Positions 56,563 through 64,000 of a DNA stretch of 64,000 nucleotides are shown here, piece by piece; the first letter of the stretch is position 1; each line of letters opens with the position of its first letter. Origin of the DNA: Alphaproteobacteria bacterium (GTDB lineage Bacteria > Pseudomonadota > Alphaproteobacteria > Rhizobiales > Beijerinckiaceae); NCBI GenBank assembly GCA_016869595.1, contig VGDT01000005.1, positions 1-64,000 on the forward strand. The letters are read 5' to 3'. Under the pieces are notes generated by a model, which made no database searches, had not been told where the DNA came from, and saw only the letters and a list, made by a program, of their open reading frames with translations. The translations under genes and the position numbers were made by a program.

Positions 56563-58166
56563 ATGCGAAACAGGCCAAAGCGCGTTTCTTCGATCGGCGC
56601 CCTCAGCGCGAAAGATAGCGCGAGACTGATGATCCGTCTCGTGTCGAGTGGGTCAATGACGCCGTCGTCCCAAAGCCGTGCGCTCGAATAGAGGGGCAGG
56701 CTCTGGCGTTCATATTGTTCGCGCAACGGGCGGGCGAATTCCTCTTCCTGAGCTTGCGAAAACTCCTTCCGCTGCTTCTCCATGGCCTCGCGCTTGACGC
56801 GCGTCAGCACGCTCGCCGCCTGTTCTCCCCCCATAACGCCAATGCGCGCTCCCGGCCACATCCACAAGAATCGCGGCGAGTAAGCTCGCCCGCACATGGC
56901 GTAATTTCCTGCGCCAAAACTGCCGCCGACGATGATCGAAAGCTTGGGCACCGCAGCTGTCGCAACCGCGGTCACCATCTTCGCCCCTTCTTTGGCGACT
57001 CCCGCGCTTTCATATTTTGCGCCGACAATGAAACCCGTCGTGTTGTGCATAAAGAGCAGCGGCGTTTGGCGTCGTACGCAAAGCTCGATGAAGTGCACGC
57101 CCTTTTGCGCGCTCTCGGGAAACAACACGCCGTTGTTGGCGACGATCCCGATGGGATAACCATAGATGTGAGCGAAGCCTGTCACCAGGGATGGACCGTA
57201 GAGTTTGCGGAACTCGTCAAATTCGCTGGCGTCGACGAGGCGCGCGATCACCTCGCGTATGTCGAATTGCTTCCGCGGGTCTTGAGGCAGAAGACCGTAA
57301 ATCTCCTCGGGATCGTAGAAAGGCTCGGCAGGCTTTCTAACCGGAGCCTGTATGGCCCCGGCAGGCCCGAGATTGCCCACGATATCCCGCGCGATTTGCA
57401 GCGCATGCGCGTCATTCTCGGCGCAATGATCGGCGACGCCGGACCGACGGCAATGCACTTCGGCGCCGCCAAGCTCCTCTGCGCTCACGACCTCACCGGT
57501 CGCCGCTTTAACAAGAGGCGGTCCCGCCAAAAATATTGCGCCTTCGTTGCGCACGATGATCGTTTCGTCGCACATCGCCGGCACATAGGCGCCGCCAGCC
57601 GTGCACGAACCCATGACCACCGCAATCTGCGCAATGCCGCGCGAGGACATCGTCGCCTGATTGTAGAAAATGCGACCGAAATGATCCCTGTCGGGAAAAA
57701 CGTCCTCCTGGCTCGTCAGATTGGCGCCGCCCGAGTCGACAAGATAGACGCACGGCAAGTTGTTTTGAGCGGCGATCTCCTGCGCGCGAAGATGCTTCTT
57801 TACTGTCAAAGGAAAATAGACGCCGCCTTTGACCGTGGCGTCATTGGCGACAATCATGCATTCGCGGCCGCGCACCCGCCCTATTCCGGCGACGACCCCG
57901 GCCGCTGCGACGCGGCCGTCGTACATGCCATGTGCGGCGAATGGCGCGATTTCGAGAAAAGGCGATAATGGATCAATAAGCGCGTCAATGCGCTGCCGCG
58001 CCAGCATTTTTCCGCGCGCGAGATGACGCTCGCGCGCTGCTTCATCCCCTCCGACGCGAATCTCGGCCGCAATCCGCTTCACCTCCGCGACGCGGTCAGC
58101 CATAAATTGATAATTCTTCGCGTAATCAGCGTCTTTCGAATTCACAAGGCTATCGAGGCGGGGCAT
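56559..58166 (-). CDS. liuB: Methylcrotonyl-CoA carboxylase carboxyltransferase beta subunit
   Basis: 535 aa with GGAA upstream of the ATG. Carboxyltransferase halves: N-terminal [22 protein letters not shown] and [40 protein letters not shown]-terminal [39 protein letters not shown] and [18 protein letters not shown]. The motifs SGGANL and [11 protein letters not shown] are typical of MCC/geranyl-CoA carboxylase beta subunits rather than propionyl-CoA carboxylase. Works with LiuD. Confidence 0.96.
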   Translation of the reverse strand: MPRLDSLVNSKDADYAKNYQFMADRVAEVKRIAAEIRVGGDEAARERHLARGKMLARQRIDALIDPLSPFLEIAPFAAHGMYDGRVAAAGVVAGIGRVRGRECMIVANDATVKGGVYFPLTVKKHLRAQEIAAQNNLPCVYLVDSGGANLTSQEDVFPDRDHFGRIFYNQATMSSRGIAQIAVVMGSCTAGGAYVPAMCDETIIVRNEGAIFLAGPPLVKAATGEVVSAEELGGAEVHCRRSGVADHCAENDAHALQIARDIVGNLGPAGAIQAPVRKPAEPFYDPEEIYGLLPQDPRKQFDIREVIARLVDASEFDEFRKLYGPSLVTGFAHIYGYPIGIVANNGVLFPESAQKGVHFIELCVRRQTPLLFMHNTTGFIVGAKYESAGVAKEGAKMVTAVATAAVPKLSIIVGGSFGAGNYAMCGRAYSPRFLWMWPGARIGVMGGEQAASVLTRVKREAMEKQRKEFSQAQEEEFARPLREQYERQSLPLYSSARLWDDGVIDPLDTRRIISLALSFALRAPIEETRFGLFRM

Positions 58167-58181
58167 ATTGCTATTCCAAAG

Positions 58182-59351
58182 TCAGGCCGTCTCCTGATAA
58201 AGTTCGCGCCCGATCAGCATGCGGCGAATTTCGCTTGTCCCAGCGCCGATCTCATAGAGTTTAGCGTCGCGCAGCAATCTGCCTGTCGGATATTCGTTCA
58301 TATAGCCGTTGCCGCCGAGGCACTGAATGGCCTCCAGCGTCATCCATGTCGCGCGCTCAGCGGCGAACAATATGGCGCTTGCCGCATCCTTTCGCGTCAC
58401 GCGGCCGCGATCGCACGCCTTGGCCACCGCGTAGACATAAGCGCGCGTCGCCATGAGCGCGGTATACATGTCGGCGAGCTTGCCTTGCATGAGCTCGAAC
58501 TCGCCGATCGGCTGACCGAACTGCTTGCGCTCATGCACATAGGGAAGCACGACATCCATGCAGGCCTGCATGATTCCGAGCGGGCCGCCGGCGAGCACCG
58601 CGCGCTCGTAATCCAGGCCGCTCATCAGCACATTCACGCCGCGCTCCGGCAGGCCGAGCACGTTTTCTTCCGGAACCTCGCAATCCTCAAATACGAGTTC
58701 ACATGTGTTAGAGCCGCGCATGCCGAGCTTGTCGAGCTTGGCGCTTGAGGAAAAACCGGGAAAGACGCGCTCGACAATGAAGGCGGTTATACCGTGAGGT
58801 CCGGCGTCTGGATCCGTCTTGGCGTAGACGATCACCACATCAGCGTCAGGACCGTTCGTCACCCACATCTTGCTTCCGTTAAGGACATAACGATCGCCGC
58901 GTTTGAGCGCGCTGAGCCTCATGTCGGTGACGTCGGATCCGGCGCCCGGCTCCGACATCGCGAGCGCGCCGACGTGGCTGCCGGAGACAAGCTTCGGCAA
59001 ATAACGCTGTTTCTGCTCCTCCGAGCCATTACGGTGAATTTGGTTAACGCAGAGATTGGAGTGGGCGCCGTAGGACAATCCGACCGACGCTGAAGCCCGG
59101 CTGATTTCCTCCATCGCGAGAACGTGTTCCACATAGCCCATTCCCGCGCCGCCGTAGCGCTCATGCACAGTCAGTCCGAGGGCGCCGAGCGCGCCGAGCT
59201 TGGGCCAAAGATCGGAAGGAAAAGCGTTTTGCGCATCGATCTGCTGCGCCCGCGGCGCAATTTCCACACCCGCGAACGTTTCGGTTGCGCTGCGCACACG
59301 GTCAGCGACGTCGCCGAGATCGAAATCGAAAGTAGGCGTCCAATGGCGCAT
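58182..59351 (-). CDS. liuA: Isovaleryl-CoA dehydrogenase
   Basis: 389 aa from the ATG at 59351, since GGAG lies 6 nt before it; the ATG at 59357 would sit directly on the GGAG. FAD enzyme oxidising isovaleryl-CoA to 3-methylcrotonyl-CoA. Motifs: [51 protein letters not shown], and the catalytic Glu in [12 protein letters not shown], the helix position special to isovaleryl-CoA dehydrogenases. First gene of the liuABCDE run. Confidence 0.96.
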   Translation of the reverse strand: MRHWTPTFDFDLGDVADRVRSATETFAGVEIAPRAQQIDAQNAFPSDLWPKLGALGALGLTVHERYGGAGMGYVEHVLAMEEISRASASVGLSYGAHSNLCVNQIHRNGSEEQKQRYLPKLVSGSHVGALAMSEPGAGSDVTDMRLSALKRGDRYVLNGSKMWVTNGPDADVVIVYAKTDPDAGPHGITAFIVERVFPGFSSSAKLDKLGMRGSNTCELVFEDCEVPEENVLGLPERGVNVLMSGLDYERAVLAGGPLGIMQACMDVVLPYVHERKQFGQPIGEFELMQGKLADMYTALMATRAYVYAVAKACDRGRVTRKDAASAILFAAERATWMTLEAIQCLGGNGYMNEYPTGRLLRDAKLYEIGAGTSEIRRMLIGRELYQETA

Positions 59352-59452
59352 GCCCATCTCCGATGGCGCGCGGTGATGGACCCTATATTTTCGCCGATCA
59401 GCGAAGTTTCAAGTTGCCGACAGCCGGTTGATGGCCAACGAGCCCCGGAAAG

Positions 59453-61057
59453 TTACTGGACGCGGCCGGGTTGGGCGTCGAGCACCTGCTGGTCGACGAA
59501 AGGGGCGAGCGTGCGGAAGTTCGCCTCGAACATTCCCACGAGCCTTTTCGCCATCCAGTCAAAATCTTCGCGTGATGACCATGTCTGAACAGGATCAAGC
59601 ATTTGGTGTTGGACGCCCGGCGCCGACTCCGGCACGCACAGACCGAATGATTGGTCTATCCGGAAGCTCCCTCGCGCGAGCGAACCGTCGAGAGCGCCCT
59701 GAAGCAGCGCGCGCGTCGCCGCAATCGGCATCCGGCGTCCCTCGCCGTACTGACCGCCGGACCATCCCGTATTCATCAGCCAGCAATTCGCATCGCTGGA
59801 CAAGATGAAATCGCGCAAAAGGTTCGCATATTCAGTCGGCCGCCGCGGCATGAAGGGGGCGCCGAAGCAGGCGGAGAACGTCGCCTGGGGTTCTTTGACG
59901 CCGCGCTCAGTCCCCGCGACTTTCGCGGTGTAGCCGGAGAGGAAATGATACATGGCCTGCGCTGGCGTGAGGCGTGCAATAGGCGGCAGCACGCCAAATG
60001 CGTCGCAAGTCAGCATCACGATGTTCCTCGGATGAGCTGCGCGGCGACTCGCCGAAGCATTGGGGATAAAACCGAGCGGATAAGCGATCCGCGTGTTTTC
60101 GGTCCTCGAGTCGTCATCAAAGTCGAACCTGCCCGCGCCAGGATCGTACGACACATTCTCGAGGATCGCGCCGTGACGATGCGACGCCGCATAGATATCC
60201 GGCTCCGACTGTTGCGAAAGACGAATCGCCTTCGCGTAACAGCCTCCCTCAAAATTGAAGAGGCCGCTTTCGTCCCATCCGTGCTCATCATCGCCGATAA
60301 GGCTGCGCATCGGATCGGCGGACAGAGTCGTCTTGCCCGTCCCGGATAGTCCAAAGAACACCGCCGATCCGCCTTCGCCCTCATTGACGGCGCAGTGCAT
60401 CGGCAATACGCCTCTCGCAGGCAGAATATAGTTGAGATAGGTGAAGACCGATTTCTTGATCTCTCCCGCATATTGCGTGCCGCCAATGAGCACGAGACCC
60501 CTAGAGAAATTGATCGCGATGACCGTATTGGAGCGACAGCCGTGACGTGAAGGATCCGCACGGAAAGAAGGTAAATCCAGGACCGTCAGCTGCGGCTCGA
60601 AGCCGTTCGAGGCGCCCACAGCCGGAACGAATAGGTGCCGCGCAAACAGCGAGTGCCAGGCGTATTCAGTGAAAACGCGAACGTTAAGCTGGTGCGCTGG
60701 CGAAGCGCAGGCATAGAGATCTTGAGAGAAAAGGCTCGTCCGACGCGCGTGCGCCAGCATGTCCTGATGAAGCCGTTCGAACTCCTCCGGCCTCATCGAC
60801 TGGTTGTTTTCCCACCAGATCGTTTGATTGGTCAGCGCGTCGCAAACGATGAATTTGTCATTAGGCGAACGGCCGGTGTGAACGCCGGTTTCAACGACGA
60901 GCCCACCCGTCGACGACGCGACTCCTTCCCCGCGGCGGAGTGCTTCGTCAAAAAGCTCGCTTGTCTCGAAATTCCGTCGCGCGTGCGTGAAGAGATCGAA
61001 GTCATTAGCCGCCGAACCCCCAACGTCCTCCGCTCGCCACATCGCCGTGTTCGCCAT
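59453..61057 (-). CDS. pckA: Phosphoenolpyruvate carboxykinase (ATP)
   Basis: 534 aa from the ATG at 61057 ([11 protein letters not shown]), preceded by GAGGGA. Converts oxaloacetate and ATP to PEP, ADP and CO2. Kinase-1 motif [16 protein letters not shown], kinase-2-like [21 protein letters not shown]-terminal [16 protein letters not shown] and [20 protein letters not shown] are all present. Normal length. No chvG/chvI-type regulator is adjacent. Provides gluconeogenic PEP from the TCA acids released by amino-acid catabolism. Confidence 0.97.
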   Translation of the reverse strand: MANTAMWRAEDVGGSAANDFDLFTHARRNFETSELFDEALRRGEGVASSTGGLVVETGVHTGRSPNDKFIVCDALTNQTIWWENNQSMRPEEFERLHQDMLAHARRTSLFSQDLYACASPAHQLNVRVFTEYAWHSLFARHLFVPAVGASNGFEPQLTVLDLPSFRADPSRHGCRSNTVIAINFSRGLVLIGGTQYAGEIKKSVFTYLNYILPARGVLPMHCAVNEGEGGSAVFFGLSGTGKTTLSADPMRSLIGDDEHGWDESGLFNFEGGCYAKAIRLSQQSEPDIYAASHRHGAILENVSYDPGAGRFDFDDDSRTENTRIAYPLGFIPNASASRRAAHPRNIVMLTCDAFGVLPPIARLTPAQAMYHFLSGYTAKVAGTERGVKEPQATFSACFGAPFMPRRPTEYANLLRDFILSSDANCWLMNTGWSGGQYGEGRRMPIAATRALLQGALDGSLARGSFRIDQSFGLCVPESAPGVQHQMLDPVQTWSSREDFDWMAKRLVGMFEANFRTLAPFVDQQVLDAQPGRVQ

Positions 61058-61410
61058 ACTGAATTTCCCTCGCCGGTCCGCCGAATGCGACGTTAATGGC
61101 ATGTGAGCGCCGGCTAAGCGTAAGCATTTCTAGGAAATAAAGCATGAATAGCCTGAATCAAGGAGCAGCGAAGCGTCTGTTCTCCTGAAGCAAACAGTGA
61201 CAGGCAAACAGCGCAGCAGCTACGCCCGAGGCTGCAATCTCAGCGAGTTAAGGCGAGGCTCGAAGCTACAGCCTTATCTCGACGCGACATCGCTCGAGCT
61301 CAGCCGTTTAGACGCATTAAAGTAACGGTCTCGCGTTCGCAGAGCTTGCCGCGCCGACATCGCCGCTAGTTTAGTTCCTGTCCTTAGCGGAATCGAAGCG
61401 GAGAAAATTG
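61058..61410. other. 353-nt divergent intergenic region
   Basis: Between the starts of pckA and the first triple-repeat membrane gene. It must hold promoters both ways. The stretch near 61110-61150 is AT-richer (TTTCTAGGAAATAAAGC). No RNA gene, palindrome or small coding frame was convincingly seen. Confidence 0.35.
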
Positions 61411-62064
61411 ATGTCAATGGTGATCAGACAGCCCATCTACCGTGAGCGCGCCGCTTTTGGCTTGATCGACGATATTGGCGGCGTTGCAACTTTGCTACTC
61501 GCCATTCTCGGATTGGCGGGCCTCTATGCGCCCCTCCTGGCCGCAATTGCGACGATTATATTCGGCGTCGCTCTGCTGGTGCAGGGAAGAGCGCTGCTGA
61601 CGCTCTATACACAAGCGTCGGTCGAGGCGGCGGCGAACGCCAGCGCCTTTGCCGCAAGCATCCGTTTCGCCGTTGTGTTGCTTGGCGCCGCCGGCGCTGC
61701 TCTTGGGGTGCTCTCGCTACTCGACTTCAACTCTGCCGTGCTGACTCCAGTCGCATCGATCATGTTCGGAGCGGGACTGGTCTTGAGCAGCGTCTCCATG
61801 TGGCATCTCAATGCGATCAGACGCGCATCCGCCAAAGGCGGAGAGCGTTTGGAAGATATTGTCGCCAACCACATGGTTTTCGATTCGCTCGGCGTTCAGA
61901 TCTTTGCGGGACTTGCCGCGATCATTCTCGGCGTTCTTGCTGCGTCGGGCGCGACCTATGATCTGACGTTCAACCTTGCGGCTTTGCTCATTCTCGGCTC
62001 GGCGCTCGTTCTAAAGGGAGGCAGCCTCAACGCCATACTCCTAAGCTTCATGCGCCCGGCTTGA
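61411..62064 (+). CDS. Membrane protein built from three two-helix repeats (paralog 1)
   Basis: 217 aa from the ATG at 61411 with GGAGAA upstream. Six membrane helices in three related pairs: GLIDDIGGVATLLLAILGLA with LLAAIATIIFGVALLVQG; AVVLLGAAGAALGVLSLL with LTPVASIMFGAGLVLSS; QIFAGLAAIILGVLAASG with LAALLILGSALVLKGGSL. Each pair follows the pattern G-x-A-x-x-LG-x-L ... A-x-I-x-FG-x-A-L. No family is recognised with certainty and no catalytic residues stand out; possibly an envelope stress-type membrane protein. A close paralog follows immediately. Confidence 0.85.
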   Translation: MSMVIRQPIYRERAAFGLIDDIGGVATLLLAILGLAGLYAPLLAAIATIIFGVALLVQGRALLTLYTQASVEAAANASAFAASIRFAVVLLGAAGAALGVLSLLDFNSAVLTPVASIMFGAGLVLSSVSMWHLNAIRRASAKGGERLEDIVANHMVFDSLGVQIFAGLAAIILGVLAASGATYDLTFNLAALLILGSALVLKGGSLNAILLSFMRPA

Positions 62065-62209
62065 TTGCGCAGTCACAGCACACGCCGACAACTCCGGGTC
62101 CTGCAACGAGCGCAAACGCGTGATTGGGCTTGACGATGTGAATCCCACGCTATGTGGAATCTCGCGTTGTCTCGCCGTGCGGCGACATCGCAAGCGTGGA
62201 GACAATGCC

Positions 62210-62887
62210 ATGTCCATTACCTCTCGAGATTCGGCATTTCGCGAAACGGCGGTTTATGGCGGCCTCATAGACGCAATCGGCGGTCTCGCCACCATCGTCA
62301 TCGCCATTGTGGGCCTGTCCGGCGTGAACGCGCCAATGTTGGCCGCGATCGCGACGATCGTCTTTGGCGCCGCTTTGTTGATTCAAGGCGGCACGATGTT
62401 GTCAGAATACGCCCGCATCATGTTTCCGGCGGGCTCCACGGCGACCCAGGTCGAGGGATTTGGCGGCGGCAGCCTGTCCGTCGTTTTCCTCGTCGGCGTC
62501 GCCGGCATCGTTTTGGGCGTCCTTTCATTGCTCCGTATCGAACCTACCGCGCTGACCCCAATTGCCGCTATCGCGTTTGGGTCTGCGTTGGTTCTGAGCA
62601 GCAATGCGGTGTGGCAATTGCACGTGCTTGGTCAAGAGTCGCTGAGGGGCCGACCTCAGAGCGACCTTGCAAGCAGTGAAATTCTTGCGAGCGAGATGGC
62701 GTTCGGCTCGGCCGGCGTCCAAGCGCTCTCAGGTTTGGCTGTGATTGTGCTCGGCCTTCTCGCGCTGGTCGGGGTCGCAAACGCCGTGACCCTCAACCTT
62801 GTTGCGTTACTCGCTCTTGGCGCGACAATCGTTTTTACCGGCGGCAGCCTGAGCGCGACGTTGCTCAATTTTGTGCGCTCGGCTTGA
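62210..62887 (+). CDS. Membrane protein built from three two-helix repeats (paralog 2)
   Basis: 225 aa from the ATG at 62210 with GGAGAC upstream. Same plan as the preceding gene: GGLIDAIGGLATIVIAIVGL with LAAIATIVFGAALLIQGG; FLVGVAGIVLGVLSLLRI with LTPIAAIAFGSALVLSSN; ALSGLAVIVLGLLALVG with LVALLALGATIVFTGGSL. Conserved between the paralogs: the LTP(V/I)A turn, the RE(R/T)A entry before helix 1 and the GGSL(N/S)A end. Tandem duplication after an older internal triplication is the simplest reading. Function unknown. Confidence 0.85.
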   Translation: MSITSRDSAFRETAVYGGLIDAIGGLATIVIAIVGLSGVNAPMLAAIATIVFGAALLIQGGTMLSEYARIMFPAGSTATQVEGFGGGSLSVVFLVGVAGIVLGVLSLLRIEPTALTPIAAIAFGSALVLSSNAVWQLHVLGQESLRGRPQSDLASSEILASEMAFGSAGVQALSGLAVIVLGLLALVGVANAVTLNLVALLALGATIVFTGGSLSATLLNFVRSA

Positions 62888-62927
62888 TCGCGCGCGGGCC
62901 GGCGCACGGTCTCCGTAATATCTTGTG

Positions 62928-62965
62928 ACCTCCGGTTCAAATTTTGACCGGAGGTTGCTTCTTTC
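62928..62965 (+). terminator. Probable terminator after the second membrane paralog
   Basis: Perfect 9-bp stem ACCTCCGGT (62928-62936) / ACCGGAGGT (62947-62955), extended by CAAA/TTTG, followed by a T-rich TTGCTTCTTTC. Located 41 nt after the stop. Confidence 0.65.
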
Positions 62966-63006
62966 ATCCAGTGATCTTGAGCGGCGGCGACATAGCCGCC
63001 AGCAGA

Positions 63007-63129
63007 CTAATCGAGGCTCGGGTCCATTCCCGCCAAACTCAGCGCAAAGACGACGACGCATAACGCGAGCGCGACCGTCACTCCGACAAGCGGCGCGGCG
63101 AGGCTTGGGAGTTTTTTGAGGAAGCGCAT
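63007..63129 (-). CDS. Possible 40-aa single-helix membrane peptide
   Basis: ATG at 63129 to TAG at 63007. The peptide starts MRFLKKLPSLAAPLVGV, has a single hydrophobic helix VGVTVALALCVVVFALSLAG after a positive N-terminus, and ends MDPSLD. Composition is coding-like, with a classical positive-inside layout, but the ribosome site is weak. It could be real or chance; no family recognised. Confidence 0.45.
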   Translation of the reverse strand: MRFLKKLPSLAAPLVGVTVALALCVVVFALSLAGMDPSLD

Positions 63130-63279
63130 GAACCGGGTTTGCCTGAGAATGAGCGCGATATAAATGTCGAGCCGTTAAAAGAACGTTGTTTGACCGCTGT
63201 CAAGCCGGAAATCTGCGAACCTGGCCCAAAAAGGCGGCGACCGGCGTGACCCGTTGATAAGCCAGACCTGCTCGGACCG

Positions 63280-63462
63280 TTATTTGCGGCGTCTGCGCCT
63301 CCAGGATTCGAAAATCCAGGAGCCGGCGAGAAGCACCAGAAGATAGACAATCGCTGCGCGAGCGACCTCCAGGAACTGATCCGCCACTGCCGGCCAGAAA
63401 AGAAACGCCAGAAGCGTGACGACGCCAGCGACGAGAGCAGCCAAAATCGCGTCGTACTGCAT
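63280..63462 (-). CDS. Small two-helix membrane protein
   Basis: 60 aa from the ATG at 63462 (MQYDAILAALVAG), after a G-rich GGGGGGTG. Two membrane helices (ILAALVAGVVTLLAFLFWPAV, then ARAAIVYLLVLLAGSWIF) and a very basic tail ESWRRRRRK, predicted cytoplasmic. The longer reading to 63540 lacks support. Family unknown. Confidence 0.6.
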   Translation of the reverse strand: MQYDAILAALVAGVVTLLAFLFWPAVADQFLEVARAAIVYLLVLLAGSWIFESWRRRRRK

Positions 63463-63700
63463 TGTCGCACCCCCCACTGCCGACGCGACAACCTCATGTC
63501 GGCCCGATACGCAATCAGCTATTTGGCGCATTATTTTCAATAAGAAACATCGGCTGAGGGCAGAGTTTCGACCACCGGCTTCCCGCCGTCGAGATCGTAT
63601 CCGCGCCAGTCTCTAGTCAACGGAACGATTTTGGAAGCTAAACGTTAGCCTTAGCGTGGCCGGACGAGCATGCGATGGCTGCGTCGGTAAGGAGGCTAAC

Positions 63701-63937
63701 TTGACCCAGAAATTGATCATTCTTGCGCTTGGCGCCGCCATGGCGGCCACAGCGTCCTCGGTTTTCGCCGCCGATCTCGCGGCGGCTCCTCCTCCCCCTC
63801 CGCCTCCCTACGCGGCGGTCGCTCCAAGCCCGTTCGCCCCTGTGGGCGCGATCGTCGCCCTGCCCTACAGTGTCGCGACGACGATTTTCGGGGTCTTTGC
63901 CCCGCCTCCGCCGCCGCCGATCGTCGCTGGGTACTAG
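63701..63937 (+). CDS. Small exported proline-rich protein
   Basis: 78 aa from TTG at 63701, chosen because a perfect AAGGAGG lies at 63689-63695; the reading from 63656 would hide the signal peptide. Signal peptide to about residue 24 (SSVFAAD). The mature part is bracketed by two proline tracts (APPPPPPPY and APPPPPPPIVAGY) around a hydrophobic segment VGAIVALPYSVATTIFGVF. Likely envelope-associated; function unknown. A strong terminator follows. Confidence 0.75.
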   Translation: MTQKLIILALGAAMAATASSVFAADLAAAPPPPPPPYAAVAPSPFAPVGAIVALPYSVATTIFGVFAPPPPPPIVAGY

Positions 63938-63971
63938 GCGTCGAACCTAATTGATCGAGCGTGTCGCTCTC

Positions 63972-64000
63972 AGCCCGGCCAGCAATGGCCGGGCTTTTTC
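63972..64000 (+). terminator. Rho-independent terminator
   Basis: Perfect 9-bp stem AGCCCGGCC (63972-63980) / GGCCGGGCT (63987-63995), loop AGCAAT, T-run to the window end. Terminates the proline-rich protein gene. Confidence 0.93.

Noticed and set aside
56715..57968. Plus-strand 417-aa frame
   Set aside because: Antisense to liuB; Arg/His-rich shadow without motifs.

Overview
The window is a GC-rich chromosome segment from an alphaproteobacterium, most likely of the Hyphomicrobiales (Rhizobiales). Support for this comes from a PodJ-like coiled-coil/Sel1 polarity protein, DUF6494, DUF3309 and DUF992 proteins, an sdhE-mfd pair, dispersed palindromes of the type common in this order, and an aerobic, acyl-CoA-rich metabolism. 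Genus and species cannot be fixed from the sequence alone.

Layout. 1-3.8 kb: an AT-richer, probably acquired cluster of four tightly spaced genes for exported proteins: DUF1353, a metacaspase-like peptidase, an FGE/SUMF1-fold protein and a lysozyme-fold protein. 3.8-9.0 kb (minus strand): an MltB-type transglycosylase, a small secreted protein and the large PodJ-like protein. 9.2-15.5 kb: a fatty-acid beta-oxidation set (acyl-CoA dehydrogenase, thiolase, FadB-type fusion), with a PIN-toxin/antitoxin module sitting between thiolase and fadB. 15.6-18.4 kb: lgt, a MidA-type methyltransferase and pgeF. 18.4-22.8 kb: a TonB-like protein, then a probable copper module (Met-rich multicopper oxidase and Met/His-rich Spy-like protein). 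22.9-27.1 kb: mfd, sdhE and tRNA-Asp. 27.2-32.3 kb: methylmalonyl-CoA mutase and several small genes (Cys-rich repeat protein, PsiE, cytochrome c, Usp, coiled coil). 32.6-38.1 kb: PEP synthase and small exported or membrane proteins, then DUF4331.

38.2-59.4 kb is an amino-acid catabolism island. It holds mmsA-mmsB (valine), phhA, hppD-hmgA-fahA and divergent maiA (phenylalanine/tyrosine to fumarate and acetoacetate), bkdA1-bkdA2-bkdB (branched-chain 2-oxoacid dehydrogenase without E3), and a long run liuA-liuB-liuC-liuD-liuE, then an isobutyryl-CoA-dehydrogenase-like gene, HIBCH and a thiolase (leucine and valine). Propionyl-CoA from valine would enter the TCA cycle through the methylmalonyl-CoA mutase at 27.5 kb. 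ATP-dependent PEP carboxykinase (59.5 kb) and PEP synthase would allow gluconeogenesis from these acids. The missing steps (lpd, aromatic aminotransferase, acetoacetate activation, propionyl-CoA carboxylase, epimerase) must lie elsewhere.

61.4-64 kb: two tandem paralogous membrane proteins, each apparently built from three repeats of a two-helix unit, then small membrane or secreted proteins and a terminator. Most unusual: the exported caspase/FGE/lysozyme-fold cluster at the left edge, the zinc-ribbon antitoxin with a clear operator palindrome, and the triple-repeat membrane paralogs.
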